NCBI GenBank assembly: GCA_003134785.1
Contig: PLCN01000003.1
Span: 124,001 to 188,000 of the forward strand
Reading direction: 5' to 3'
Length of the DNA: 64,000 bases
Source of the DNA: Spartobacteria bacterium
Lineage (GTDB): Bacteria; Verrucomicrobiota; Verrucomicrobiia; Chthoniobacterales; UBA10450
Position 1 is the stretch's first letter. Every line of letters begins with the position of its first letter. The notes beneath the pieces are model-generated. The model made no database searches, was not told the DNA's origin, and saw nothing but the letters and a program-made list of their open reading frames with translations. The position numbers were made by a program, and so were the translations under genes. Below are positions 52,901 through 60,952 of this stretch, piece after piece.

Positions 52901-55198
52901 TGGCGTGCCATTGACAACGGTCCCTCCTGAGGGATAGCCATCCACGCTGAAGTAAGTGTCCGAAAGGCCCCCATGAGCGGGCACCGGCGGCGGTAAGCGA
53001 GTTCCGTTTAGGAGAACGGAAACGGTGCCGTCATTCTCGTTTGTCACGAAGAGCTGACGTGAAGTGCTATTGAATGCCATGCCGGCGGGGGCGGTGCCGA
53101 CGGAGATTTCGCCAAGATATGAATAATTGTTGGCAGCGCTATATACGGTGACCCAGCCCGGGAACCCGCTTCCATCGGCATTGTCGAGGACATAGACAGT
53201 GTTCGAGACTTCATCGACCGCGACGGCCCCGACGGCATCTCCTCCCGTATTCGACGAGATGTTGTCGATCGTTTGCGAGCCGTTCGTCGCGCCGTCGATC
53301 ACGGTGAAGCTATTGGCCACCGAACCCGCTGCTGTGTTCGCCACGTAAATCTTGTTGTGCTTCTGGTCGACCGCCGTGGGTACCGGGCCCGCACCCGATT
53401 CGACCGATGCTGCCACCACATTATAGCTGTCCCCGTCCAAGACCGTGACGTGACCGCCACCGTCCAGGATGCCAAGGTAGATGCGACCTGTCGCTGGATT
53501 AGCAACCATGCCGAAAACACTGCCGGTAAGCGCAGCGGTCGCAACGAGCGCATTACTATCGAGTCCGTAAACATACATTGTTCCTTGAGTTGCAACAAGC
53601 AGGTGACGACGCGTGTCATCCACCGCCACCGCGTAGATGTAAGGACTCCCTACGGAGATGGTCGTGATTAACGCGTTGGTCGATCCGTCCAGGACATCGA
53701 CGACAGACGCCCGACTTCCATCGACAGGATCGATCACCACGCGCGGGAGGTAAACTCGATTGACTGCTTCGCTAACGGCGATCAGCCTTGCGTACGACTG
53801 GCCAAAATAGCCGACACCATTGACTGCGGGCTGCACCGTTACACGCGCACTGACTGAGTCGGTAGCTCCATCAATGACCAACAGCTCCGGCGCCTGAGCA
53901 TCTGCGACATAGGTGCGGTTTGTTTGCCTGTTAACTGCGACTGTTCCGGGTTGATAGCCGATGGTAATCTTCGCAAGCGAGCCGTCGTTCACATTCAAGA
54001 CGCCGACCTGGTTCAGCAACTCGAAGCGTGCGCCATTCGAACTGTAATCGAGCAGGTAAATCCGGCTGCTGTTGGTGCTATCGATTGCCAACTTGGCCGC
54101 GCCTTGCGTGAAACTTCCCACAACAGCAAGGCTCGTCGCGGAAATCACAGTGATCGTCCCGTTAGTATTGTATGGAGTAGGTGTTCCGACATAGACCTTT
54201 CCCCCTGCCGCATCCACCGCGATCGATTTTGCTCCGGAAGGTACGCCGGCAGTTGTCGAAGCGACGATCGCGCCGCTGCCGTCGAAAACGATGAGTTGAG
54301 TGGTTCCGTTCTTATCTTGCCCGACCGCGTAGATCCGCCCATTTGCGCTGTCATAGGCCGCGTCAGCCGCGTAGAAAGTGGGGATCGGTAGTGTCGTCAA
54401 CGAATCGTTCGAGCTATCAATCAAGACGACCGGGCCAAAAGGAAAAGCCAACATTTTGTTCGAAGCGGGGATCGCCACAATCAGATTGGCGCCATTTCCA
54501 GACGGCATCTGAATCGTTTTCATGACGCTATGATTCGGGCCGTCGACGACGGCAACAGTGCCGTAATAATCGCTGACGTAGACTTTGTGATTCACTGGAT
54601 TTACCCCTATCCCTGCATTGCCGTCCGGCTGCGAAATTGGCAATGGTACGGCGGTATTCGGATCGATGGTATCCGTAGCGCCGTCGCCGGTTACCAGGAC
54701 CAGGCGTTGAGTGGAGCTATAACCAACTTCGCTTACGTAGTACACTTTGTTGCCCCCGGCTGTTGTGCTGTCGTCCACAGCCATCCCATAAGGGACCAAT
54801 AAACCTCCGTCAGAGGTCACGGTATTCTTTGGGTCCCGGATCCCGGTGACGAACGAACCGGTAGCAGTATTAATTACTGCGGCAGCGCAGGGCTGCAGAT
54901 TAACAAGGTGGGGTGCGAGCGTATAGAGCTTGTGCGTCGCCTGATTAACTCCGAACTGCCCCGGCGAATACGCGCTCCCGCCGGGGGACAGCTCAATCGT
55001 GCTGATCAACGACGTGCCAGGCGGCGTGGCCGCGCGCAGCGATGACGGTGAGCCGATCAACCCCGCCGCGGCTAAACAGAGCGCCGCCCATTTTGCAGCC
55101 TGGAACAAGGTCGCGTCCCCCCAAATGCGACGGGAAATGAATCTGAAATGTCGGAAGCGCGCCGTAGGGTCGGCAAGAATTGCGATCGGTGTTTTCAT
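49904..55198 (-). CDS. Giant secreted protein 3: beta-propeller head, octapeptide array, doubled C-terminal domain
   Basis: The product is 1764 residues, the same length as giant protein 2, with long stretches of near-identity. It starts MKTPIAILADPTARFRHFRF; a basic extension of about 35 residues precedes the hydrophobic signal WAALCLAAAGLIGSPSSLRA. Residues about 55-738 are YVTN-like propeller repeats. Then come AQQSGTPAGLSVRVQASTTP-type domains, an Ig-like domain, a 'GGEWYTPSTWSDENG' segment, the octad array (about 1266-1334), 'GNFTQGANGTTIVKRGGPGG' beta-helix and two RAIGPSL domains, ending VEAYNLQ. Most divergence from giant 2 lies in the middle. It is divergent from sigma/kinase unit 3, with 33 bp to the end of kinase 2. 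Confidence 0.85.
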   Translation of the reverse strand: MKTPIAILADPTARFRHFRFISRRIWGDATLFQAAKWAALCLAAAGLIGSPSSLRAATPPGTSLISTIELSPGGSAYSPGQFGVNQATHKLYTLAPHLVNLQPCAAAVINTATGSFVTGIRDPKNTVTSDGGLLVPYGMAVDDSTTAGGNKVYYVSEVGYSSTQRLVLVTGDGATDTIDPNTAVPLPISQPDGNAGIGVNPVNHKVYVSDYYGTVAVVDGPNHSVMKTIQMPSGNGANLIVAIPASNKMLAFPFGPVVLIDSSNDSLTTLPIPTFYAADAAYDSANGRIYAVGQDKNGTTQLIVFDGSGAIVASTTAGVPSGAKSIAVDAAGGKVYVGTPTPYNTNGTITVISATSLAVVGSFTQGAAKLAIDSTNSSRIYLLDYSSNGARFELLNQVGVLNVNDGSLAKITIGYQPGTVAVNRQTNRTYVADAQAPELLVIDGATDSVSARVTVQPAVNGVGYFGQSYARLIAVSEAVNRVYLPRVVIDPVDGSRASVVDVLDGSTNALITTISVGSPYIYAVAVDDTRRHLLVATQGTMYVYGLDSNALVATAALTGSVFGMVANPATGRIYLGILDGGGHVTVLDGDSYNVVAASVESGAGPVPTAVDQKHNKIYVANTAAGSVANSFTVIDGATNGSQTIDNISSNTGGDAVGAVAVDEVSNTVYVLDNADGSGFPGWVTVYSAANNYSYLGEISVGTAPAGMAFNSTSRQLFVTNENDGTVSVLLNGTRLPPPVPAHGGLSDTYFSVDGYPSGGTVVNGTPLAFLAQQSGTPAGLSVRVQASTTPNDPSSWADLPNGTGGSMVYDVSNLQFVLTSSSYPLSGGVSFRAISSAPAYPDSISNVVGPFNLTSAKAQIGSTSLNFTGNGTIADFYFRATESATVAGMSVRVQASTAPGDEASWNDLSNGNSYMTQSTNPKNPKHFLLLFNNYPTTQGVCFRAIASASGYLDSISNIMGPFDITGLVPPVVTVTTANPLSGSGDGHDSDHPIIVAVDSGAFAATVQSARALKTVQLQVNGATVTEYPGSSDPNAVYIAYFTPTVGDHVYEAVAINDLGARARAGSGAIYVRVIPSQSTAKAERATGADAAAATPAGHTYTVANSGGEWYTPSTWSDENGNPGVPGENDLAIIGSSTIRCSNDVVAGSVTLGVGGVIIGPGVFDVYGTITLLGGSFQNSVLDIFGTANLLNPQDVNFGGELLIFGTLNVHGSAGLTGADQIENNGTINWLTPLQIPLNAATDPAAALRILQAASVTGNGLMTGTLTALIGNDGSSLIGNDGATLISHDGGSIISEHGGGVISNDGGSVVANDGASVVANDGATVLSDHGIGIVASGAGNLQGTARMKTATVAAAPGYTQNGGETNPSACTIVGPVTLNGGVLSGTGIIQGDLTNNGGYISPGGSSFPGRLAVSGNFTQGANGTTIVKRGGPGGGQFDQLQVGGVASLGGKLDIKTINGYTPDVADTFSPLGAGSVSGTFGSVSSNAQVTVNATGLLTSIDPTKPNPTNGQPLNIATRLQIQSGDNVLIAGFIITGPIGSSKKVLIRGIGPSLANFGVAGTIPDPFLELHNPDGSVVTNDNWQEASNAADIPAGFAPGNNLESAIYTTLSPGAYTAIVKGAHDEFGIGLAEVYDFDTASTAKLSNIATRGFVNTGDNVMIGGFIVGGTEPAKILVRAIGPSLTQFGLQGALQATTLELHDSNGGVISNEGWRTTQESEIQATTIPPSNDNEAAILATLAPGNYTAVVRGKNDTTGIAVVEAYNLQ
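51195..51400 (-). repeat. In-frame 24-bp repeat array, giant protein 3
   Basis: About eight octads: GNDGSSLIGNDGATLI, SHDGGSIISEHGGGVI, SNDGGSVVANDGASVV and ANDGATVLSDHGIGIV. The order of variant units differs from giant protein 2, although EHGGGVISNDGG is shared. Confidence 0.8.
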
Positions 55199-55313
55199 TG
55201 GTCTGACCCGCTATTTGCTATTTGTTTTGGAGTTGTGTCGCCGCGCCGTCATGGCGGGAAAGACAACGCGTCCTAATACTTGTCGCAGCGAAGGAGCCCG
55301 GATCGGGCTAAGA

Positions 55314-55319
55314 TAAAAT
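55314..55319 (+). promoter_or_regulatory. Candidate -10 element of unit 3
   Basis: TAAAAT lies 9 nt before the GTG at 55329. No good -35 hexamer is seen at 16-18 bp upstream, unlike units 1 and 2. Confidence 0.25.
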
Positions 55320-55328
55320 ATAATAAAT

Positions 55329-56015
55329 GTGACTTCCTCGACACAAAGGCGCCCCGGCGTATGGTTCCGGATGCCACCTTCCGGTGAGCCTCGTCCCCGA
55401 GGCCTGGACTCGGCTGTGTCCAGGGGCGATTCAGCGCAAGGGTCCGAGGCAGCAGAGACTTTCGCTGCGCTGGCCGAAGATCTTTTCCCCGCGGGCGTCG
55501 ACACGACAGCCCTGAATGAGGCTTTGCCGGGAATGTATGAGGAGTTGCGAGGGCTGGCGGCTGGCTATCTCCGTCACGAACGGCCGGATCACACGCTGCA
55601 ACCGACCGCGCTTGTCCACGAATCCTATTTGCGCCTGGTCAGGCAGCACGCGGTCGATTGGAAAGATCGCCTCCAGTTTCTTTCCATCGCCGCGCGAATG
55701 ATGCGGCGGATCCTTTCGAATTACGCTACGGCGCGCGGCGCCACGAAACGCGGAAGCGGCGAGCCGCTGTTGCAACTGGACGCAGCTTTGGATTTCTACG
55801 ACCGGGAAGCTTTGAGCATTGCCGCGGTCGATGAGGCCTTGCGCGGCCTCGAAGCGATGGACGCTCGGCAGGCGCAGATCGTGGAGCTTCGCTTTTTTGG
55901 CGGCCTGACAATCGTAGAAACCGCGGAAGTCATGCACCTTTCGCAGGGCACGGTGAAGCAAGAGTGGAATACCGCGCGACTCTGGCTGCAACGTGAAATA
56001 TCCACGGAGACGTGA
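55329..56015 (+). CDS. ECF-type sigma factor, TIGR02999-like (unit 3)
   Basis: The 228-residue protein has an N-terminal extension of about 45 residues compared with units 1 and 2; starts at GTG 55329 or ATG 55371 (MPPSGEPRPRGLDSAVSRGD) are possible. Region 2: MYEELRGLAAGYLRHERPDH and LQPTALVHESYLRLVRQHAV. Region 4: ARQAQIVELRFFGGLTIVET with HLSQGTVKQEWNTARLWLQR. The recognition helix differs from both other units. The kinase gene starts 54 bp downstream, a wider gap than the 4 bp in units 1 and 2. The factor is more divergent overall, so unit 3 is probably the oldest copy or of separate origin. Confidence 0.88.
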   Translation: MTSSTQRRPGVWFRMPPSGEPRPRGLDSAVSRGDSAQGSEAAETFAALAEDLFPAGVDTTALNEALPGMYEELRGLAAGYLRHERPDHTLQPTALVHESYLRLVRQHAVDWKDRLQFLSIAARMMRRILSNYATARGATKRGSGEPLLQLDAALDFYDREALSIAAVDEALRGLEAMDARQAQIVELRFFGGLTIVETAEVMHLSQGTVKQEWNTARLWLQREISTET

Positions 56016-56069
56016 TCGACGATTGTCGCTCGCGATTACGCATTCGAGCATGAGTAGCCGCGTTGTGTC

Positions 56070-58457
56070 ATGACGCCAGACCGTTGGCAGCAGGTAAAGC
56101 AGACCCTGGCGAGTGCGCTCGAAAGAGAGGATGCCGGCGAGCGCGCATTGTTTCTTGCCGCCGTTTGCGCGGATGACCCCTCATTGCGACGCGAAGTAGA
56201 ATCACTGCTCGAGCAACCATCGGATAGATTCGACTACTGCGCGGACATCGGCGGGCTCGCTCACCAAGGACAAGCCGACGCGGCGAATTCCGGACGGCGC
56301 ATCGGAGCTTACGAACTTGTGCGGGAGCTCGGCCGCGGCGGTATGGGAACAGTTTGGCTAGCGAAACGCGCCGATCAGCACTTCGAGAAGCTTGTTGCTA
56401 TCAAACTCCTGAAGCGTGGGACGGATACGGACGAAGTCCTGCGCCGCTTTCATTCGGAGCGCCAGATTCTGGCGCGCCTCGAACATCCGAACATTGCGCG
56501 ACTGCTCGACGGCGGCACGACAGACGGCGGACTGCCGTATTTCGTTATGGAATTCGTCGAAGGCACGCGGCTGACGGACTTCGTTCGCGAGCGGCAGCTC
56601 TCCATTGTCGATCGCGTCCAATTGTTCCTGAAAATCTGCGCGGCGGTGCAATTCGCTCATCAAAATCTCGTAGTTCATCGCGACCTCAAACCGGGCAATA
56701 TTCTCGTCACCGCCGAAGGCGAACCCAAATTGCTCGACTTCGGGATTGCGAAGCTGCTCGCGCCCGGGGACGAGCCTTGGGAAATGACCATGATAGGTCG
56801 TGAGCGGCTCACTCCCGGTTATGCGTCGCCCGAGCAGGTGCGCGGCGAACCGGTGACGACAATGAGCGATGTCTACGCGCTCGGCGCGCTGCTCTACGAA
56901 ACGCTCACGGAGCAGCCGTCTCATCGATTTCCCAGCTCGCCCCCAACTCCGACCCAGATTTTGCGTGTCGTTTGTCATGAGGAACCTATGCGGCCCAGCC
57001 TCGCCGCCAAACAACCGGAAATGCGCCGCCATCTTCGTGGCGATCTGGACACCATAATCCTGCGCGCACTCTCGAAAGCTCCGCAACGCCGTTACCTCGG
57101 CGCGGGAAATCTCGCGGAAGATCTCAAACGTTATCTCGACGGCCGCCCTGTGCATGCCCGCCGAGACACGGCAGGTTATCGCACGGTCAAGTTTGTCGGT
57201 CGCAATAAAACTGCAGTCGCGGCAGCCGCCCTGGTTCTCGCGGCGTTGATCGGCGGCACGGCCAGTACCCTCTGGGAGGCGCGCCGGGCCGAGCGACGAT
57301 TTCAAGATGTCCGTCGTCTCGCCGATTCGTTTCTGTTTGAATTCGACGATGCCATCGCGAACCTTCCGGGCGCGACACCGGCTCGGCATCTGATTGTTGG
57401 TCGAGCGCTGCAATACCTCAACAGCCTTACTCAGGAGGCCGGTCACGACCGGACGTTGCAGCTCGAACTCGCCCAAGCCTACCTGAAAGTCGGGGATGTT
57501 CAGGGCAAACCCTACACGGCAAACCTGGGCGACACGGCCGGTGCGATCAGCAGTTACGAAAAGGCCGTTCGGATCGCGGCGCCTTTATCAGCGCGAGAAC
57601 ACGGCTCCGCGTCCACGGCAGCACGACGCATCGCCTCCCAGGCATACGAAAATCTCGGCCTCGTCCAGTGTCGCTTGAGTCAGTTGGAAAGCGCGTCGCA
57701 AAATTATCGCCTGGCCTTGCAACTCGGAGAGAATCTTTTAGTTGATGATCCCACTCACGCGGAAGAATGGCAGCGACTGATCGCAAGCTGCCAGCTCGGC
57801 TTGGGCGACGCGATCATGGCTGGCAATCACATCCGAGAAGATGTTGCGGTGTATCGTGCGGCGCTGGCGCACTACCGCGAGGCGCTGCCCATTTGCGAGC
57901 GACTCGTTGCCTCCGCGCCCACCAGTGAGCCAGATGCCTACCGGTTGATGCAAACCTGCTCACGGATCGCCGCCATGCTTACGGAAATCGGCGCCGCCAC
58001 CCATGATGCCGGGACCTTTGCAGAGGCATTTGCATTTCACCAGCGGACGCTGGCCCTCACCGAAGCCCCCTTCCGGGCAGAGCCCGAAAGCTTTCCGCGC
58101 CGGCGCGACTTTGCCGGCGAACTGGTGATGACGGCGTACGCCCACGTTCTGGCGGATGACGACCTAACGAACGCGGCGACCAATTGTCAGCGCGGCCTGG
58201 AAATCGCGCAGGCGCTCGCGAAGGCCGACCCAAGCAATGTTGAGGCGCGGCAGGACCTGAGCCTGGCCTACTACGTCACAGCACGTCTTATGCAGAAACA
58301 GGGCGATGCCAGGCGCGCCGCCGCGAATTACGATCAGTCCATTGCCATTCTCGAATCATTAACTGCGGCGCATCCCGACAACGTCGAGGCCGCTTCCGAC
58401 CTCGTGCGTGCCAGGAAAGGATTAACTGAGCTTAGACGCGCCGAGGCCGCACCTTAA
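56070..58457 (+). CDS. Membrane Ser/Thr kinase with external TPR tail (unit 3)
   Basis: The 795-residue protein has the same plan as units 1 and 2: a short N-terminal module (TPDRWQQVKQTLASALERED), kinase with LGRGGMGTVWLAKRADQHFE, Lys near 112, VVHRDLKPGNILV near 202, LLDFGIAKLLA near 222 and YASPEQV, then a TM helix near 382-402 and TPR-like repeats. The C-terminal part is over 100 residues shorter and divergent. All catalytic residues are present. The ATG at 56070 gives a compact N-terminus. It is convergent with the remnant of a fourth giant gene. Confidence 0.88.
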   Translation: MTPDRWQQVKQTLASALEREDAGERALFLAAVCADDPSLRREVESLLEQPSDRFDYCADIGGLAHQGQADAANSGRRIGAYELVRELGRGGMGTVWLAKRADQHFEKLVAIKLLKRGTDTDEVLRRFHSERQILARLEHPNIARLLDGGTTDGGLPYFVMEFVEGTRLTDFVRERQLSIVDRVQLFLKICAAVQFAHQNLVVHRDLKPGNILVTAEGEPKLLDFGIAKLLAPGDEPWEMTMIGRERLTPGYASPEQVRGEPVTTMSDVYALGALLYETLTEQPSHRFPSSPPTPTQILRVVCHEEPMRPSLAAKQPEMRRHLRGDLDTIILRALSKAPQRRYLGAGNLAEDLKRYLDGRPVHARRDTAGYRTVKFVGRNKTAVAAAALVLAALIGGTASTLWEARRAERRFQDVRRLADSFLFEFDDAIANLPGATPARHLIVGRALQYLNSLTQEAGHDRTLQLELAQAYLKVGDVQGKPYTANLGDTAGAISSYEKAVRIAAPLSAREHGSASTAARRIASQAYENLGLVQCRLSQLESASQNYRLALQLGENLLVDDPTHAEEWQRLIASCQLGLGDAIMAGNHIREDVAVYRAALAHYREALPICERLVASAPTSEPDAYRLMQTCSRIAAMLTEIGAATHDAGTFAEAFAFHQRTLALTEAPFRAEPESFPRRRDFAGELVMTAYAHVLADDDLTNAATNCQRGLEIAQALAKADPSNVEARQDLSLAYYVTARLMQKQGDARRAAANYDQSIAILESLTAAHPDNVEAASDLVRARKGLTELRRAEAAP

Positions 58458-58540
58458 GAAGCAATTCGCTTAGTGTTACGGAGTTGACCTCAACACGTCG
58501 CAAAAGCGCCCACTTATCATTATGCATTTGCTCTTAGAAG

Positions 58541-58599
58541 GCCCACCGCCGGTATCGGAGTCGTCCAAATAGGTCGATACCTCTCCCGAGTAGGTGGGC
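58541..58599. terminator. Nested inverted repeat after kinase 3
   Basis: The outer stem is GCCCACC (58541-58547) with GGTGGGC (58593-58599). The inner stem is GGTATCG (58551-58557) with CGATACC (58575-58581). A short pyrimidine run TTCTTATT follows. It lies between the convergent kinase 3 and giant-4 stub and may stop transcription, or be a folded RNA. Confidence 0.35.
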
Positions 58600-58602
58600 T
58601 TC

Positions 58603-58903
58603 TTATTGGAGGTTATAGGCTTCGACGACGGCGATGCCGGTGGTGTCGTTCTTACCACGAACGACGGCGGTATAATTCCCGGGTGCGAGTGTGGCCAGGA
58701 TCGCTGCTTCGTTAAGCATCGCTCGGCGGAATGGTCGTCGCTTGGATTTCACTTTCCTGGGTGCTACGCCAGCCTTCGTTGCTGATCACACTGCCGTTCG
58801 AATCGTGCAGTTCGAGAGTCGTAGCCTGTAACGCGCCTTGGAGGCCGAACTGAGTGAGCGAAGGACCTATCGCTCGAACCAATATCTTGGCCGGTTCAGT
58901 CCC
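58603..58903 (-). pseudogene. 3' stub of a fourth giant secreted protein
   Basis: This 301-bp stretch matches the last 100 codons of giant proteins 2 and 3 (ILVRAIGPSLTQFGLQGALQ, then TLELHDSNGSVISNEGWRST and the VEAYNLQ end, TAA at 58603-58605). The reading frame is broken once near 58713, where AGCAT replaces the TCAT found in the intact copies (one extra base). Homology ends abruptly at about 58903, inside the codons for 'GGTEPAK', at the junction with topB sequence. It is not expressible as it stands. Confidence 0.85.
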
Positions 58904-59340
58904 GCGCGAAAAAGCAGCGCGGCTGGTCGAACAAGCAAGACCGATTTGATCAAGGGATTCATTTCCAAAAAAGGGCGTCCCTTCGATGCCTTTCTCGTGC
59001 GCGCCGATGCGAAGATTCGCTGGGAATTTCCGCCGCGCGCCGCCAAAACGGGCAAGGATGGCAAGCCGGTCGAGCGCAAAGCCCGCGCGAAAGCCGATCT
59101 TTCGAAAGCGAAAGTGATTGGCGAAAGCAAAACGCACGGCGGCGAGCTGGTCGAAACGGAAGACGCTTACTACGTGCGCAAACCCGATCAAGACAATCGG
59201 CAGGTCTTCAAGCTCTCGAGGAAACTATGCGAGCACGACATCACGCCGGAAGAGGTGAAGGAACTTCTGAGCGAAGGCAGATCGCCGCTCATTGAAGATT
59301 TCGTTTCGAAACGCGGCAACAAAATCGGCGGCATTCTTGC
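58904..59340 (+). pseudogene. Fragment of a topB gene (C-terminal repeats)
   Basis: About 435 bp correspond to topB codons from the KTDLIKGFISKKGRPFDAFL segment to FVSKRGNK, i.e. minus-strand positions about 21046 to 20628 of the intact gene. Protein identity is very high (LSKAKVIGESKTHGGELVE is exact) but many codons differ at the third position. One base is missing near 58938 (AACAAGCAAG against AACAAGGCAAG). It has no start and no catalytic domain. It lies head-to-tail with the giant-4 stub and reads in the opposite direction. Confidence 0.85.
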
Positions 59341-59507
59341 CCAATTGTCCACCGTGGCCCCTATCCCCGCCTCGCGATGCGTGCCTTTCCCTATCGCCGT
59401 GGAGTTACCTGGAGCGTTAGGACTCCTTGCGCGATGATCCACATCTTGCCAAACTCAATCAGAGACGCAACGCAACCGAATGATGTTAGGTTCGAGGCCT
59501 TTTCCTT

Positions 59508-60533
59508 ATGAGTAACTCAATGATTGATCCAAAGTTTCCGTTAATCGACCTGCACCGGCACCTTGATGGGAGCGTGCGATTGGCGACGATCCTCGACTTG
59601 GGCAAACGCCACGGCGTCAAACTTCCGGGAGCTACCGTGGAAGAATTGCGGCCGCATGTGGAGGTGACGGAACCACAACCGGGTTTGATGGCCTTCATCG
59701 CGAAAATGCTTTGGACGACCCGCGTGCTAGGCGACGGCGAGGCCTGCCGGCGGATTGCCCGGGAGAATGTCGAAGACGCGAAAAGGGAAGGCATCGATTA
59801 TCTCGAACTTCGTTTCAGTCCGTGGTTCATAGCGGAGCCGCATGGACTCGATCCGGTTGACGTGATCGCCGGTGTTGTCGAAGGCATCGCGGAAGGGACG
59901 CAGGCCACCGGGGTGAAGGTGAAGCTGATCGGAATTCTGAGCCGCACCTACGGCGCGGAGATTGCGCGCAAGGAACTTGAGGCCCTGCTCACCCATCGCG
60001 AGCATTTCGTCGCGCTCGATCTGGCGGGCGACGAAGCGAATTTTCCCGCGCCGCTTTTCGTCGAGCATTTTGCCCGCGGCCGTGACGCAGGATGGCGCAT
60101 CACCGTGCACGCGGGTGAAGCGGGAGGATCACAAAGCGTTTGGGACGCGATCCGGCTTTTGGGCGCGGAACGGATCGGTCACGGCACGCGCGCGATCGAA
60201 GACCCGGCGCTGGTCGATTATCTCGCGGAGAATCGCATCCCGATTGAAACGAACCTAACGAGTAATGTGCACACCAGCACTGTGCCTGATTTGCCCAGCC
60301 ATCCCTTGCGCGAGATGCTCGCTCGCGGCCTCCTCGCCTCCATCAACACCGACGATCCCGGCGTCAGTGCCATCGATTTGCCGCACGAGTTTGAAATCGC
60401 CGCGCCCGCCGCCGGCCTCTCTCGAGAACAAATTCGGCAAGCGCAGATTAATGCGCTCGAGACCGCCTTTCTATCGGTGGAAGAGAAGGCGACCTTGCGA
60501 ACAAAGCGCGAAACAATTCAGCCCGCTAGCTGA
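59508..60533 (+). CDS. add: Adenosine deaminase
   Basis: The 341-residue TIM-barrel enzyme deaminates adenosine to inosine in purine salvage. The metal-binding start is FPLIDLHRHLDGSVRLAT (H-x-H). RITVHAGEAGGSQSVWDAIR holds the catalytic Glu and His, RIGHGTRAIED the next His, and SINTDDPGVSAIDL the metal-binding and catalytic aspartates. TNLTSNVHTSTVPDLPSHPL is a typical block. The ATG at 59508 is used; a second at 59523 (MIDPKFPL) is possible. It stands alone, between fragment DNA and the restriction-modification relic. Confidence 0.93.
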   Translation: MSNSMIDPKFPLIDLHRHLDGSVRLATILDLGKRHGVKLPGATVEELRPHVEVTEPQPGLMAFIAKMLWTTRVLGDGEACRRIARENVEDAKREGIDYLELRFSPWFIAEPHGLDPVDVIAGVVEGIAEGTQATGVKVKLIGILSRTYGAEIARKELEALLTHREHFVALDLAGDEANFPAPLFVEHFARGRDAGWRITVHAGEAGGSQSVWDAIRLLGAERIGHGTRAIEDPALVDYLAENRIPIETNLTSNVHTSTVPDLPSHPLREMLARGLLASINTDDPGVSAIDLPHEFEIAAPAAGLSREQIRQAQINALETAFLSVEEKATLRTKRETIQPAS

Positions 60534-60952
60534 ACGGCATTATCCTTTTCGGCGGCAATTGGACCAGGAGGTCCGCGATTCTACCTTCGAGTTGGTCTTC
60601 ATGCATAATATCCGCCGGCTTGCGCAGGCGATCAGCCTCTTATGCCAGCGACAGCGCCCGCAACAGGAATCACCGCTCTTGTGTTTCATCCTGCTTTGTT
60701 CGACTTGCGGTAAAATAGCCCCGATTTAGGACGGCTGTTTGCAGACTATTTCAGCACCCTTTGTCGATCATCAGAACGTGACGCCGATAACGGCGAGCAT
60801 GGAATTCGATCCAAATGAACGGCTCGGACAACCGCCGCGTTATATACCAGAGGACGCTCTGTCGAAGCTTGGCTGGTAAGGTCAGGGCGTGAGCGATGAA
60901 TTGCTCTGCCAAGCCATTAGGATTTTCGGAATTCCAGCTACCGTTCAGCTCC
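60534..60952. other. Stretch without a supported gene
   Basis: No convincing gene is seen. A 46-codon open frame from TTG 60739 to a stop at 60877-60879 and an ATG-less minus-strand frame of about 70 codons over the same area were considered and not accepted. The stretch begins just after adenosine deaminase and ends exactly where the restriction-enzyme frame breaks off, so part of it is probably foreign DNA joined at that breakpoint. Confidence 0.4.

Noticed and set aside
58838-59437. 199-residue plus-strand frame over the stub junction
   Set aside because: It is a chance fusion of antisense giant-gene sequence with the topB fragment; annotated as two pseudogene pieces instead.
60739-60879. 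46-codon frame starting at TTG
   Set aside because: Unusual start, no homology recognised, codon pattern unlike neighbours; probably chance within a gap.
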